From an uncultured Ruminococcus sp. (GTDB lineage Bacteria > Bacillota_A > Clostridia > Oscillospirales > Ruminococcaceae): a stretch of DNA of 5,213 bases. Both the position numbers and the translations under genes were made by a program. The stretch spans positions 1-5,213 of the forward strand of contig CACZPE010000002.1 in NCBI GenBank assembly GCA_902782875.1. The letters run 5' to 3'. Positions 5,098 through 5,213 of the stretch are shown in pieces (position 1 is the first letter of the stretch; each line of letters starts with the position of its first letter). The notes under the pieces were generated by a model. The model did not search any database. It saw only the letters and a list, made by a program, of their open reading frames with translations, and was not told where the DNA came from.

Positions 5098-5213
5098 CTG
5101 ATCTGACCGTTTCCGTCTATGAGGTATTTGCAGGATGTGAGTTCATAAAGTCCCATGGGACCTCTTGCGTGAAGCTTCTGTGTGGATATGCCGATCTCAG
5201 CGCCGAATCCGAA
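5094..5213 (-). CDS. proA: Gamma-glutamyl phosphate reductase, C-terminal end (partial)
   Basis: The last 39 codons of ProA, which reduces gamma-glutamyl phosphate to glutamate-5-semialdehyde with NADPH in proline synthesis. The C-terminal signature of the family is plain: [21 protein letters not shown] and a terminal GNGQIR. The rest of the gene, including the active-site cysteine, lies beyond the right edge of the window, so intactness cannot be judged. The TGA (5096-5094) overlaps the ATG of the next gene by ATGA, indicating a tight operon. The operon promoter is outside the window. Confidence 0.95.
   Translation of the reverse strand, partial: FGFGAEIGISTQKLHARGPMGLYELTSCKYLIDGNGQIR

Overview
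The window reads as chromosomal DNA from a low-to-moderate-GC Gram-positive bacterium, most likely a gut Clostridia member of the Ruminococcus type. The grounds are strong GGAGG-type ribosome sites, sigma-A promoters with 17-base spacers and extended -10 elements, T-rich hairpin terminators, a lipobox signal peptide, and a short DtxR-like regulator of the kind common in these bacteria. The genus is inferred from style, not proven. No tRNA, rRNA, CRISPR array, transposase or phage gene was seen.

Layout. (1) Bases 1-343: the probable last codons of a plus-strand gene, its terminator (65-110), an AT-rich spacer, and a well-formed promoter with a 25-bp palindrome in the leader. (2) 344-1192, plus: a lipoprotein of the family-3 (amino-acid type) solute-binding fold whose two halves are in swapped order, that is, circularly permuted. 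(3) 1237-2742, minus: a methyl-accepting chemotaxis protein with two membrane helices, almost no external loop, and a long acidic tail. It converges on the lipoprotein gene, and the two share a bidirectional terminator. (4) 2743-3013: a divergent promoter region. (5) 3014-3418, plus: a short DtxR/MntR-type metal-dependent repressor with a mixed metal site (Asp10, Cys101) and a cysteine-rich tail. (6) 3466-5213, minus: a tight operon read in the order proA (3' end only), an unrecognised membrane-anchored protein, then tyrA (prephenate dehydrogenase). It ends at a second bidirectional terminator shared with the regulator.

How it fits together. The right-hand part is amino-acid biosynthesis: proline (ProA) and tyrosine (TyrA), with an uncharacterised single-pass membrane protein between them, coupled to proA by an ATGA start/stop overlap. 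The left-hand part is sensing and uptake. The solute-binding lipoprotein is a one-gene unit with no permease or ATPase in view, and the nearest gene is a chemoreceptor with no extracellular sensor domain. A functional link between those two is speculation. The metal regulator stands alone with its own promoter and terminator.

The most noteworthy observation is the permuted solute-binding protein. The hybrid metal site and Cys tail of the regulator, the leader palindrome, and the unknown protein inside the proA-tyrA operon come next. The window has no clear sign of a wholly new multi-gene system.
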